From Streptomyces sp. DG2A-72 (GTDB lineage Bacteria; Actinomycetota; Actinomycetes; Streptomycetales; Streptomycetaceae), in the NCBI RefSeq assembly GCF_030499575.1, contig NZ_JASTLC010000001.1, positions 3,620,001 through 3,684,000 on the forward strand: DNA of 64,000 nucleotides, given 5' to 3'. Positions 54,771 to 63,704 of this stretch are shown here, in pieces. The number at the start of each line of letters is the position of its first letter. Position 1 is the first letter of the stretch. The notes under the pieces are model-generated. The model saw only the letters and a program-made list of their open reading frames with translations. It ran no database searches and was not told the DNA's origin. The translations under genes were made by a program, and so were the position numbers.

Positions 54771-56536
54771 CCCTCGCCGACGCCACGGCCCACCTCTCCC
54801 CCGAGCGCTGGGAACGGGCGGGCCGCCTCCTCATCCGCAAGGCGCTCGCCGAGTTCGCGCACGAGCGGCTGATCACCCCCGAGAAGGAAGGTGACCAGTA
54901 CGTCGTCCGCAGCGACGACGGCCTGACCCGGTACACCTTCACGGCAGTGGTCCGCGCCCTGGACCACTGGCAGGTGGACGCCGACTCCATCTCCCGCCGC
55001 CGCGACGGCACCGAACTCCCCCTCGCCGCCCTCGACTTCTTCATAGAGCTGAAGAAGTCACTCGGCCTGAGCGACGAGGTCCTGCCGGTCTACCTGGAGG
55101 AGATCTCCTCCACCCTCTCCGGCACCTGCTACAAGCTCACCAAGCCGCAGACGACCTCCGCCGAACTGGCGAAGAGCGGTTTCCAGGCCATCGAGACCGG
55201 CATGACCGAGGGCCACCCCTGCTTCGTCGCCAACAACGGCCGGCTCGGCTTCGGCGTCCACGAATACCTGTCGTACGCCCCCGAGACCGCGAGCCCGGTC
55301 CGGCTGGTCTGGCTCGCGGCCCACCGCTCACGCGCCGCGTTCACGGCCGGTGTCGGCATCGAGTACGAGTCCTTCGTACGGCAGGAGCTGGGCGAGGAGA
55401 CCGTAGAGCGCTTCTACGACGTCCTGCGCGACCAGCACCTCGACCCCGCCGACTATCTCCTCATCCCCGTCCACCCCTGGCAGTGGTGGAACAAGCTGAC
55501 GGTGACCTTCGCCGCCGAGGTCGCCCAGAAGCACCTGGTCTGCCTCGGCGAGGGCGACGACGAATACCTGGCCCAGCAATCGATCCGCACCTTCTTCAAC
55601 AGCACCACCCCCGAGAAGCACTACGTCAAAACAGCGCTCTCGGTCCTCAACATGGGCTTCATGCGCGGACTCTCGGCCGCCTACATGGAGGCCACCCCGG
55701 CGATCAACGACTGGCTCGCCCAGCTCATCGACAACGACCCGGTCCTCAAGTCCACCGGCCTGTCGATCATCCGCGAGCGCGCCGCCGTCGGCTACCGGCA
55801 CCTGGAGTACGAGAAGGCGACGGACCGCTACTCGCCGTACCGCAAGATGCTCGCGGCCCTGTGGCGCGAGAGCCCGGTGTCCTCGCTGACAGACGGCGAG
55901 TCGCTGGCCACCATGGCCTCCCTCGTCCACGTCGACCACGAGGGCGCGTCCTTCGCGGGCGCACTGATCGAGCAGTCGGGCCTGACGCCGACGGAGTGGC
56001 TGCGCCGCTACCTGAGGGCGTACTTCACCCCTCTCCTCCACAGCTTCTACGCCTACGACCTGGTGTTCATGCCGCACGGCGAGAACGTCATCCTCGTCCT
56101 GAAGGACGGCGTGGTGAAGCGCGCGATCTACAAGGACATCGCCGAGGAGATCGCCGTCATGGACCCGGACGCGGTGCTGCCGCCGACGGTCGAGCGGCTG
56201 CGGGTGCAGGTGCCGGAGGAGAAGAAACTCCTCTCCATCTTCACCGACGTCTTCGACTGCTTCTTCCGCTTCCTCGCCGCGAACCTCGCGGCCGAGGGAA
56301 TCCTGGAGGAGGACGCCTTCTGGCGCACGGTCGCCGAAGTCACCCGCGACTACCAGCACTCGGTGCCCGAACTCGCCGACAAGTTCAAGCAGTACGACAT
56401 GTTCGCCCCCGAGTTCTCCCTCTCCTGCCTCAACCGCCTCCAACTCCGCAACAACAAGCAGATGGTGGACCTGTCTGACCCGGCGGGCGCACTCCAGCTG
56501 ATCGGCAACCTGAAGAATCCCATCGCAGGGCTATAA
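54767..56536 (+). CDS. desD: desferrioxamine synthetase (NIS)
   Basis: A 589-residue ATP-dependent NIS (IucA/IucC) synthetase joining three N-hydroxy-N-succinylcadaverine units and closing the ring. Seen: EGHPCFVANNGRLGFG and HPWQWWNKLTVTF (ATP and substrate), KTALSVLNMGFMRGLS, and FMPHGENVILVLKDG near residue 440. It is the last gene of desABCD and is followed by a strong hairpin. Confidence 0.96.
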   Translation: MTLADATAHLSPERWERAGRLLIRKALAEFAHERLITPEKEGDQYVVRSDDGLTRYTFTAVVRALDHWQVDADSISRRRDGTELPLAALDFFIELKKSLGLSDEVLPVYLEEISSTLSGTCYKLTKPQTTSAELAKSGFQAIETGMTEGHPCFVANNGRLGFGVHEYLSYAPETASPVRLVWLAAHRSRAAFTAGVGIEYESFVRQELGEETVERFYDVLRDQHLDPADYLLIPVHPWQWWNKLTVTFAAEVAQKHLVCLGEGDDEYLAQQSIRTFFNSTTPEKHYVKTALSVLNMGFMRGLSAAYMEATPAINDWLAQLIDNDPVLKSTGLSIIRERAAVGYRHLEYEKATDRYSPYRKMLAALWRESPVSSLTDGESLATMASLVHVDHEGASFAGALIEQSGLTPTEWLRRYLRAYFTPLLHSFYAYDLVFMPHGENVILVLKDGVVKRAIYKDIAEEIAVMDPDAVLPPTVERLRVQVPEEKKLLSIFTDVFDCFFRFLAANLAAEGILEEDAFWRTVAEVTRDYQHSVPELADKFKQYDMFAPEFSLSCLNRLQLRNNKQMVDLSDPAGALQLIGNLKNPIAGL

Positions 56537-56549
56537 GCGCCCACAGACC

Positions 56550-56588
56550 GACGGGCACCCCGGAGTACGGTCCTCCGGGGTGCCCGTC
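56550..56588 (+). terminator. terminator of the des operon
   Basis: Perfect 16-base stem GACGGGCACCCCGGAG / CTCCGGGGTGCCCGTC, seven-base loop, 13 bases after desD. It can also stop the convergent hexosaminidase transcript. Confidence 0.9.
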
Positions 56589-56600
56589 AGCGCAATTTCC

Positions 56601-56648
56601 CTAGAGGCGCGGGGAACTGCGCGACCAGCCCCCACCGGACCCGCAGAC
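56601..56648 (+). repeat. Streptomyces GC-rich intergenic repeat, short copy C
   Basis: AGGCGCGGGGAACTGCGCG, then ACCAGCCCCCACCGGACCCG: the short form of the repeat at 15895 and 50432, lacking the GGCTCCGCCGCGTGGG centre. It sits between the converging desD and hexosaminidase genes. Confidence 0.75.
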
Positions 56649-56654
56649 AACCAC

Positions 56655-58244
56655 TCACCACGGAACCTGCGGCGACCGGTAGTACTGAATCCCCAACGCA
56701 TCCCACCGCGCCCCCTGCGCAGCAAGCCGCACCTTGTAGCCATCCCAGTCATGCGTGGAAGGCGGCGACCACCCCAACTCGGCCACCCCCGCCAACCGCG
56801 GAAACGCCATGTACTCGATGTCGGCAGACTTAGTGATCGTCTCGCTCCACAACGGCGCCTCAACACCCCGGATCGCGGAAGCCGGCGCCCCCGCAAGGTA
56901 GTCACCGGGATCCCAGTCATACGACCGCTGCACCTCGACGTACCCTGCCCACGACAACCCCAGCGGAGTATTCGCGTCGTACTTCATGTCGAGATAGATC
57001 CGGTCGGCCGGCGACAGGATCAGCCCCGTCCCATTCCGCGCAGCCGCTGCGACCTGCGCCTTCTCCTCCGCACTCGTGGAGTCGAGCCCCCAGTACTGCG
57101 CCAGAGCCCCCCGCGAGGGGTTCGCCCCTGTCAGCTGATGCCAACCCACCACTGTCTTCCCGTACTTCGCGACGATCGGCTGCACCCGGTCCATGAACTT
57201 CACATAGTCGGCGTGACTGGTGGAATGCGCCTCATCCCCACCGATGTGCAGATACCGACCCGGCGTGATCGCGGCCAGCTCCCGCACCACGTCCTCCACG
57301 AAGTCGTACGTGATCTCCTTGTCCACGCACAGCGAGCTGAAGCCGACCTCCGTGCCGGTGTAGAGCGGCGGAGCCACACCGTCGCAGTTCAGCTCGGCGT
57401 ACGAGGCCAGCGCGGCGTTCGTGTGGCCGGGCATGTCCATCTCGGGGACGACCTCCAGATGGCGGGAGCCCGCGTACCGGACGATCTCCTTGTAGTCGGC
57501 CTTGGTGTAGTAGCCACCGGGGCCACCGCCGACCTGCGTGGAACCGCCGTACGTCGCCAGCCGCGGCCAGGAGTCGATGGCGATGCGCCAGCCCTGGTCG
57601 TCGCTGAGGTGCAGATGCAGCTTGTTGATCTTGTACAGGGCGAGCTGGTCGATGTAGCGCTTGACCTGGTCGACGGTGAAGAAGTGCCGGGAGACATCGA
57701 GCATGGCGCCGCGCCAGCCGTACCGCGGGGTGTCCTTGATCGTGCCGCCCGCGATCAGCCACGGCCCGGGCTGCACGGAGTCCTTCTCGACGGCGGCGGG
57801 GAGGAGCTGACGCAGGGTCTGGACGCCGTGGAAGAGCCCGGAGGGCCCCGCCGCCGTGATGGTGACGCCCTTGCGCCCGCTGTCCAGGCGGTAGCCCTCC
57901 GCACCGAAGGAGCCCTTGCCGATCCGGAGTTGGATGCCTCCGGAGCCGTACGTCGTGACCGGCAGCCGATAACCGGTCGAGGGACGCAGGACGTCCGCCA
58001 GATACTCGCCGACCCGGCGTGCCTCGCGCGAGCCGTCGACACGGATACGGGTGGAGTCGGTGATGCGGTACGGCGATCCGCCCGCGTCGACCGAGGCGGG
58101 GGCCGGGATCACCCGGTCCAGTGGCGTCGCGGCGGCCCGCGGGGCCGGTGCCGCGCCGATCGCGACGGCTCCGGCCGCCGTCACCAGCAGCAGCGAACCG
58201 AGGAGCCGGAACATACGGGGAGTCGTTCTGCGGTGCCGTCTCAC
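56655..58244 (-). CDS. secreted GH20 beta-N-acetylhexosaminidase
   Basis: A 529-residue secreted enzyme removing terminal GlcNAc from chitin oligomers. The export signal (FRLLGSLLLVTAAGAVAIG) ends near RAAA, about residue 38. The Asp-Glu catalytic pair is in YLHIGGDEAHST; other GH20 parts are LHLHLSDDQGWRI and EVVPEMDMPGH. GTG 58244 has AAGGGAG upstream; an ATG 30 bases later is possible. A DasR-like operator lies 29 bases upstream, as expected for a GlcNAc-regulated gene. Confidence 0.92.
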   Translation of the reverse strand: MRRHRRTTPRMFRLLGSLLLVTAAGAVAIGAAPAPRAAATPLDRVIPAPASVDAGGSPYRITDSTRIRVDGSREARRVGEYLADVLRPSTGYRLPVTTYGSGGIQLRIGKGSFGAEGYRLDSGRKGVTITAAGPSGLFHGVQTLRQLLPAAVEKDSVQPGPWLIAGGTIKDTPRYGWRGAMLDVSRHFFTVDQVKRYIDQLALYKINKLHLHLSDDQGWRIAIDSWPRLATYGGSTQVGGGPGGYYTKADYKEIVRYAGSRHLEVVPEMDMPGHTNAALASYAELNCDGVAPPLYTGTEVGFSSLCVDKEITYDFVEDVVRELAAITPGRYLHIGGDEAHSTSHADYVKFMDRVQPIVAKYGKTVVGWHQLTGANPSRGALAQYWGLDSTSAEEKAQVAAAARNGTGLILSPADRIYLDMKYDANTPLGLSWAGYVEVQRSYDWDPGDYLAGAPASAIRGVEAPLWSETITKSADIEYMAFPRLAGVAELGWSPPSTHDWDGYKVRLAAQGARWDALGIQYYRSPQVPW

Positions 58245-58272
58245 ATGCGCTCCCTTCAGGATTACCCTCAGG

Positions 58273-58288
58273 ATTGGTAGAGACCACT
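58273..58288. promoter_or_regulatory. DasR operator (dre) candidate
   Basis: ATTGGTAGAGACCACT matches 13 of 16 positions of the DasR consensus ACTGGTCTAGACCACT. It is between the GH20 gene and the divergent DUF4429 gene, so it can control both. DasR is the GlcN-6-P responsive repressor of aminosugar genes. Confidence 0.75.
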
Positions 58289-58319
58289 CTCTCGCAGAAG
58301 CGATGAAACAATCCCTCCC

Positions 58320-59204
58320 ATGGCGGAAATCATCCAGAAGGACGGCACCTGGGCCTTCGACGGCGACGCCCTGCGACTGACCCCGGGACGGGACAAGAAC
58401 GTCAGCCTGCTCCGCAAGACGCTGGGTGAACTGGTCGTCCCCCTGGGGGCGTTGGCGGGCATCTCCTTCGAGCAGGGCAGGAAGTCCGGGCGGCTCAGGC
58501 TCCGGCTGCGCGACGGCGCCGACCCGCTGCTGCATGCCACCGGCGGGCGGCTGGCCGAACCCCACGACCCCTATCAGCTGATCGTCGACTCCGACCGCTA
58601 CGGCGTCGCCGAGTACTTCACGGACGAGGTGCGCAACGCCCTGCTCCTGGACGAGGTGCCGTCCGACCCCGTCTCCGAATATCTGCTGCCGGGCCCGGCG
58701 GTCCCGCTGTCGGTCTCCGCGGGCGACGGCACCGCCGGCTTCGACGGCGAGCGCATCCGACTGGAGTGGAACTGGAAGACCGAGGATGCCAAGGCCGCCG
58801 CCGGCACCCGCACGCTCACCCTGTCCGACCTGACCGCCGTCGAATGGCACCCGGCGGCCGGCCTGGAGAACGGCTATCTCCGCTTCACCGTGAAGAACGC
58901 CCCCACCAAGGCCCCGCCCAAGTACGACCCCAACTCCGTCGAGCTGTGGGGCTTCAAGAAGGACCCGCTGATGGCCCTGGTCGCGGCGGCGGTCCAGGCC
59001 AGACTTCCGCATCCGGCCCAGGCCGCCGCCATCGACGTACACGACGCACGACCGGAAGTGCCCTCTCCTCCGGTGGCCTCCGCCGAGGACGACCATGACG
59101 CCCTCCTGCGCCGGCTGCGCGAACTCGGCGAGCTGCACCGGTCGGGCGTGCTGACGGACGAGGAGTTCACCGTGGCCAAGCCGGCGATCCTCAAGCGGAT
59201 GTAA
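58320..59204 (+). CDS. DUF4429 protein with SHOCT tail
   Basis: A 294-residue cytosolic protein. Two related DUF4429 segments are seen: the first opens with AEIIQKDGTWAFDGDALRL, the second with GTAGFDGERIRLEWNWK; both have PH-like beta patterns. The last 35 residues (LLRRLRELGELHRSGVLTD, then EEFTVAKPAIL) form a SHOCT helix pair, usually an oligomerisation tag. The role is unknown. It is divergent from the GH20 gene and shares the DasR-like site. Confidence 0.86.
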   Translation: MAEIIQKDGTWAFDGDALRLTPGRDKNVSLLRKTLGELVVPLGALAGISFEQGRKSGRLRLRLRDGADPLLHATGGRLAEPHDPYQLIVDSDRYGVAEYFTDEVRNALLLDEVPSDPVSEYLLPGPAVPLSVSAGDGTAGFDGERIRLEWNWKTEDAKAAAGTRTLTLSDLTAVEWHPAAGLENGYLRFTVKNAPTKAPPKYDPNSVELWGFKKDPLMALVAAAVQARLPHPAQAAAIDVHDARPEVPSPPVASAEDDHDALLRRLRELGELHRSGVLTDEEFTVAKPAILKRM

Positions 59205-59215
59205 CCCCAGGGGAG

Positions 59216-59484
59216 TTACTTCGCCCTGCGCGCCACCGTGAAGTGGTCGATCCGGTCACCGGTCTCGAGTAGCACACCCGGGACCAGGCGACGGTCTCAT
59301 CGATCACCAGGTCCACCGTGTACTTCTCGAACAGCGGCACTCACTCCTGGCGCACGCCCCCCTCCGAGGCATGCGAGATGACCGCGGTGTTGCCGTAGAC
59401 GAAGGAGTACACGCCCGGCAGGTTCGCCTTGTCGGGCCCGCAGCCGAGTGCTCCCGGATGGACGGCCCACAAACAGGTACTCAT
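59216..59484 (-). pseudogene. decayed gene of unknown type
   Basis: On the minus strand, codon-like sequence reads CLWAVHPGALGCGPDKA, then NLPGVYSFVYGNTAVISHAS, a stop at 59341, then VPLFEKYTVDLVIDETVAW; after one base slip near 59270 it continues LLETGDRIDHFTVARRAK to a stop at 59216. One in-frame stop and one slip mark it as dead. The GC-rich coding pattern and absence of its upstream half, which would run into the plus-strand gene, support a fragment. The family is not recognised. Confidence 0.55.
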
Positions 59485-59839
59485 GACGGATTCAACGTTT
59501 TCCCAAGGACTTTCACAGGTCATTGCCCGATATCGGGCAGGATTCTTGCGAAAGCGCCGCCGGTGCTCCAGGATCTACCGGGTGCACGACGAACTCGTTG
59601 ATCATCTGACGCGCTCCACGCCCCTCAGCCGGGGCGAGGCGCTGCGCGTGATCCAGGACGTGCTCGCCTACTTCGACGAGACGACCGAGGACTACGTCCG
59701 TCGCCGCCACCGTGAGCTGCAGGCCCAGGGTCTGGTGAACGCGGAGATCTTCGAACGGATCGAGGCGGACCTCACATACAGGGCGGTCGCACCCCCGGAG
59801 CTCACCCTCCGGCAGCTGCGCCGCATCGTCTACGGCTAG
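59483..59839 (+). CDS. small conserved protein before glmS
   Basis: A 118-residue basic, helical, soluble protein with no name. It contains IARYRAGFLRKRRRCSRIY, LSRGEALRVIQDVLAYFDE and TLRQLRRIVYG. It ends 12 bases before glmS and from memory has a homologue in the same place in S. coelicolor, so it may belong to the glmS transcript. The ATG at 59483 is chosen from two in-frame options, since the upstream one has no ribosome site. Confidence 0.7.
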   Translation: MTDSTFSQGLSQVIARYRAGFLRKRRRCSRIYRVHDELVDHLTRSTPLSRGEALRVIQDVLAYFDETTEDYVRRRHRELQAQGLVNAEIFERIEADLTYRAVAPPELTLRQLRRIVYG

Positions 59840-59851
59840 GAATACCTCTAC

Positions 59852-61669
59852 ATGTGCGGAATTGTCGGATACATCGGCAAGCGTGATGTCGCCCCCCTGC
59901 TCCTGGAGGGACTTCAGCGTCTGGAGTACCGCGGCTACGACTCGGCCGGCATCGTCGTGACCACCCCCAAGTCCACAGGCCTGAAGATGGTCAAGGCCAA
60001 GGGCCGGGTCCGCGACCTGGAAGCCAAGGTACCGGCCCGTTTCAAGGGCACCACCGGCATCGCCCACACCCGCTGGGCCACCCACGGCGCCCCCTCCGAC
60101 GTCAACGCCCATCCGCACCTCGACGCCGAGGGCAAGGTCGCCGTCGTCCACAACGGCATCATCGACAACGCCTCCGACCTGCGCCGCAAGCTGGAGGCCG
60201 ACGGCGTCGAGTTCCTCTCCGAGACCGACACCGAGGTCCTGGTCCACCTGATCGCCCGCTCGCAGGCGGAGAAGCTCGAGGACAAGGTCCGCGACACCCT
60301 GCGCGTCATCGAGGGCACCTACGGCATCGCCGTCCTGCACGCCGACTTCCCCGACCGCATCGTCGTCGCCCGCAACGGCTCCCCGGTCGTTCTCGGCATC
60401 GGCGAGAAGGAGATGTTCGTCGCGTCGGACATCGCGGCCCTGGTCACCCACACCCGGCAGATAGTGACGCTGGACGACGGCGAGATGGCCACCCTCAAGG
60501 CCGACGACTTCCGCACGTACACGACGGAGGGCACCCGTACGACGGCGGAGCCCACCACCGTCGAGTGGGAAGCGGCCTCCTACGACATGGGCGGCCACGA
60601 CACCTACATGCACAAGGAGATCCACGAGCAGGCCGACGCCGTGGACCGCGTGCTGCGCGGCCGCATCGACGACCGTTTCTCCACCGTGCACCTCGGCGGC
60701 CTGAACCTGGACGCCCGCGAGGCCCGCCAGATCCGCCGCGTCAAGATCCTCGGCTGCGGCACCTCCTACCACGCCGGCATGATCGGCGCCCAGATGATCG
60801 AGGAGCTGGCCCGCATCCCCGCGGACGCCGAGCCCGCCTCCGAGTTCCGCTACCGCAACGCGGTCGTCGACCCCGACACCCTGTACATCGCGGTCTCCCA
60901 GTCCGGTGAGACGTACGACGTCCTGGCCGCCGTGCAGGAGCTGAAGCGCAAGGGCGCGCGGGTGCTGGGCGTGGTGAACGTCGTCGGCTCGGCGATCGCC
61001 CGCGAGGCCGACGGCGGCATCTACGTGCACGCGGGCCCCGAGGTCTGCGTGGTCTCGACGAAGTGCTTCACGAACACGACGGTCGCCTTCGCGCTCCTCG
61101 CCCTGCACCTGGGCCGCACCCGCGACCTCTCGGTCCGCGACGGCAAGCGCATCATCGAGGGCCTGCGCAAGCTCCCCGCCCAGATCGCCGAGATCATGGA
61201 GCACGAGGGCGAGATCGAGAAGCTGGCCCAGAGTTACGCCGAGGCCCGCTCGATGCTCTTCATCGGCCGCGTCCGTGGCTACCCGGTAGCCCGCGAGGCC
61301 TCCCTGAAGCTCAAGGAGGTCTCCTACATCCACGCGGAGGCCTACCCCGCCTCAGAGTTGAAGCACGGCCCCCTCGCCCTCATCGAGCCCGCCCTCCCCA
61401 CGGTTGCCATCGTCCCCGACGACGACCTCCTGGAGAAGAACCGCGCCGCCATGGAGGAGATCAAGGCCCGCAGCGGCAAGATCCTCGCGGTGGCCCACCA
61501 GCACCAGGAGAAGGCCGACCAGACGATCGTAGTCCCGAAGAACGAGGACGAACTGGACCCGATCCTGATGGGCATCCCCCTCCAACTCCTCGCCTACCAC
61601 ACGGCATTGGCCCTGGGCAGGGACATCGACAAGCCGAGGAACCTCGCAAAGTCGGTGACGGTGGAGTAA
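59852..61669 (+). CDS. glmS: glutamine-fructose-6-phosphate aminotransferase
   Basis: A 605-residue enzyme making glucosamine 6-phosphate from fructose 6-phosphate and glutamine. The N-terminal nucleophile is Cys2 in MCGIVGYIGKR; TRWATHGAPSDVNAHPH belongs to the glutaminase. Two SIS domains follow: ILGCGTSYHAGMIGAQM near residue 305 and MLFIGRVRGYPVAREASLK. GlcN-6-P is the effector of DasR, linking it to the GH20 gene upstream. There is no glmS ribozyme sequence seen. It may be the second glmS (glmS2) of the genome. Confidence 0.96.
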   Translation: MCGIVGYIGKRDVAPLLLEGLQRLEYRGYDSAGIVVTTPKSTGLKMVKAKGRVRDLEAKVPARFKGTTGIAHTRWATHGAPSDVNAHPHLDAEGKVAVVHNGIIDNASDLRRKLEADGVEFLSETDTEVLVHLIARSQAEKLEDKVRDTLRVIEGTYGIAVLHADFPDRIVVARNGSPVVLGIGEKEMFVASDIAALVTHTRQIVTLDDGEMATLKADDFRTYTTEGTRTTAEPTTVEWEAASYDMGGHDTYMHKEIHEQADAVDRVLRGRIDDRFSTVHLGGLNLDAREARQIRRVKILGCGTSYHAGMIGAQMIEELARIPADAEPASEFRYRNAVVDPDTLYIAVSQSGETYDVLAAVQELKRKGARVLGVVNVVGSAIAREADGGIYVHAGPEVCVVSTKCFTNTTVAFALLALHLGRTRDLSVRDGKRIIEGLRKLPAQIAEIMEHEGEIEKLAQSYAEARSMLFIGRVRGYPVAREASLKLKEVSYIHAEAYPASELKHGPLALIEPALPTVAIVPDDDLLEKNRAAMEEIKARSGKILAVAHQHQEKADQTIVVPKNEDELDPILMGIPLQLLAYHTALALGRDIDKPRNLAKSVTVE

Positions 61670-61683
61670 AGGCTTTTTGCCTT

Positions 61684-61728
61684 TAGGGGCGCGGGGAACT
61701 GCGCGACAAGCCCCCACCGGCCCGCGGA
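61684..61728 (+). repeat. Streptomyces GC-rich intergenic repeat, short copy D
   Basis: AGGGGCGCGGGGAACTGCGC, then GACAAGCCCCCACCGGCCCG: short form, nearly identical to 56601-56648. It follows the glmS stop by 14 bases. Confidence 0.78.
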
Positions 61729-61741
61729 GGCCAAGCAAGAG

Positions 61742-61783
61742 AACGGACCCCCACGTGTCGCCACCAGACACGGGGGGTCCGTT
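61742..61783. terminator. strong bidirectional terminator
   Basis: Long stem AACGGACCCCC-A-CGTGTC with complement GACACG-GGGGGTCCGTT (seven-base loop), 73 bases after glmS and between converging genes. Confidence 0.85.
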
Positions 61784-61822
61784 ATCTACGCCGAGGGCCG
61801 CCCAAACCCCCAGCCTGCGCAG

Positions 61823-62389
61823 CTAGCCGTGGGCCGTCACGCCCCGGCCGGCAGCGCGCCGCGGCAGCACCGTCGGCCAGTGAGCCAGCGCAGCAGTCGC
61901 GGCGTACCAAGCCACCGCCCCCGCCGCGACAGCGAACCACCCACCCACCTTGGTGAGCCCGTCATTGTCGGCGAAGTTGGCGATGGCCATGAGCACCAGG
62001 GCGACGAAGAACAACCCGTACATCCCCTGACCGAGCTGATCGCCACCCGCGAGCGTCAGCGTCAGCGCCACAAGGGCAAACAGCAGCAGGAACAACCCGG
62101 CCGCGTTGGCGGAGACTTGGGCGTCAGCAGAGACGGCCCACGTGAACCAGAGCGCACCGAGCGCAGAGAACGCCGTACCACCGACGGAGTCCCGGTCCCG
62201 GAAGGCCATGAGGCCGGCGACGAAGAGGGCAATGCCGCCCACGTACTGGGCGATTGATACGGCGTCAGCAGCCGACACACCGTCGATCACGTCGGTGTAC
62301 CCCAGCCCGAAGGCCAACAGGGTGATTCCCAGGGCGAGTCGGCCGACCACGGTAGTGATTCCGCTTCCCGCAGAGACGTCGTTGTCCAC
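61823..62389 (-). CDS. GPR1/FUN34/YaaH-type membrane protein
   Basis: A 188-residue protein with six membrane helices, resembling acetate/succinate uptake proteins. The signature NPAPLGL is not preserved; instead the start reads LALGITLLAFGLGYTDV, so its substrate may differ. Alternating charged ends (MAFRDRDSVGGTAFSAL) mark the second loop. The gene is alone, with a 151-base gap before the next gene. The family assignment is moderate. Confidence 0.72.
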   Translation of the reverse strand: MDNDVSAGSGITTVVGRLALGITLLAFGLGYTDVIDGVSAADAVSIAQYVGGIALFVAGLMAFRDRDSVGGTAFSALGALWFTWAVSADAQVSANAAGLFLLLFALVALTLTLAGGDQLGQGMYGLFFVALVLMAIANFADNDGLTKVGGWFAVAAGAVAWYAATAALAHWPTVLPRRAAGRGVTAHG

Positions 62390-62540
62390 GGCGGGCTCCC
62401 TTCATGCATGTGCAGTTGTGCGGTGACCGATATATGCCCTTCACAAGGGCACAAACACCTCTACGCACGAGTAGTTTTACGCTCTGCACAAAGAGGGTCC
62501 GGCCGCGCCAACTCCACATCTCACCTGGGGCAACGGCAAG

Positions 62541-63068
62541 TTACGGAATGACAACGACGGGCCGCTTCGCACGCTTGGCGAGCCGCCCGGCGACGGACCC
62601 GAAGATCCGTCCGACGATGCCCTGCGTGGACCCGACGACGATCGCGTCCGCCTCGTACTCCCGCCCGACCTCTTCGAGTTCATGGCAGATGTCGCCGCCG
62701 CGCTCGACGAGGATCCAGGGCACCTCGGCGAGATAGTCCGCGCAGGCGAGCTCCAGCCCGAGCACCTCGGTGCGATGGTCCGGGACGTCGACGAAGACGG
62801 GTGGCTCGCAGCCGGCCCACACGGTGGTCGGCAGCCGGTTGGCCACATGGACGATGATCAGGCCCGACCCGGAGCGATGCGCCATGCCGATGGCGTACGC
62901 GAGGGCGCGCTCACTGGAGGTGGAGCCGTCGAAGCCGACGACGACGCCGTGCTTGAAAGCGGGATCGCAGGAATGGCGTGACTCTTCCGCCGCCAGGGGA
63001 TCGGCCGCCGTGTGGTCGGCGACCGGCCGCTTGCGGTCCGCGGGTTCGAAGAATTCGTGACCGGCCAT
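62541..63068 (-). CDS. universal stress protein (UspA family)
   Basis: A 175-residue single-domain UspA protein. After a 35-residue charged lead comes VVVGFDGSTSSERALAYAI and then the ATP motif GSTQGIVGRIFGSVAGRLAKR, followed by PVVVIP. It probably binds ATP and acts under stress or dormancy. ATG 63068 is the best start, although a ribosome site is weak. Confidence 0.9.
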   Translation of the reverse strand: MAGHEFFEPADRKRPVADHTAADPLAAEESRHSCDPAFKHGVVVGFDGSTSSERALAYAIGMAHRSGSGLIIVHVANRLPTTVWAGCEPPVFVDVPDHRTEVLGLELACADYLAEVPWILVERGGDICHELEEVGREYEADAIVVGSTQGIVGRIFGSVAGRLAKRAKRPVVVIP

Positions 63069-63383
63069 GGCTGTCTCGGCGTTGTGATCCTTTTGGGAGG
63101 GACGACAGTGTGCGGCGGAGCTGTGTCCGGGAATCATCTTCCCAACCCCATACCCCAAGGGTACGGCGGCACGCCTCCTTAAGCCCAGATCCCGCGCAAC
63201 CTCCGCGGGGGTTCCAGGGAGCATGCACGAGGCCACTGCCGTAACGCAATGGTTGCTGAACCGTACAGGCGGTTTGCACAGCATTCACTTACCCGCCCTG
63301 CGCCGGGCCGGAGCAGCACGTACAGTGACCGACACCTCGAACACGCGTTGAACCCGGCGACCGACCGACCCCGGGAGCACGCA
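63069..63383. other. divergent promoter region between UspA and membrane protein
   Basis: A 315-base gap with an AT-containing part near 63236-63290 and a TACAGT at about 63319 that could be a -10 box. Nothing else is supported. Confidence 0.4.
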
Positions 63384-63704
63384 ATGTCCGGCCCACGTTC
63401 CACCCCCGAGGCCCCCCACTCCCAGGACACCGCGACCGACGTGGTCCGCTGGGCGGCCTTCAGCTGTGTACTCGTCCCCGTCGTCCTTCTCGTGTACGGC
63501 ACCTCGCTCGCCGGCGCCACGGGTACGGCCCTCGGCCTGGCGGCCGTCACCGCCGTCTGCCGGGTGCTGCTGCGCCAGTCCGAGCGCAGCGCCGCCCGGC
63601 CGCTCACCGACGAACCCGCACCGCACCGGGGCCGTCACCACAGGAGCGGGACGGGGGCCCACCGCGGTGGACGTCACACTGGGGGAAACTCACCGGTCGA
63701 CTGA
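63384..63704 (+). CDS. small membrane protein with Gly/His-rich tail
   Basis: A 106-residue protein with two helices (about 24-42 and 46-62: AAFSCVLVPVVLLVYG and TALGLAAVTAVCRVLL) and a basic Gly/His tail (HRGRHHRSGTGAHRGGRH). It has no family I know. ATG 63384 follows GGGAG. It lies just before the region that probably leads to adpA. Confidence 0.68.
   Translation: MSGPRSTPEAPHSQDTATDVVRWAAFSCVLVPVVLLVYGTSLAGATGTALGLAAVTAVCRVLLRQSERSAARPLTDEPAPHRGRHHRSGTGAHRGGRHTGGNSPVD

Noticed and set aside
59840..59851. glmS ribozyme before glmS
   Set aside because: Only 12 bases separate the upstream gene from glmS, too short for the ribozyme.
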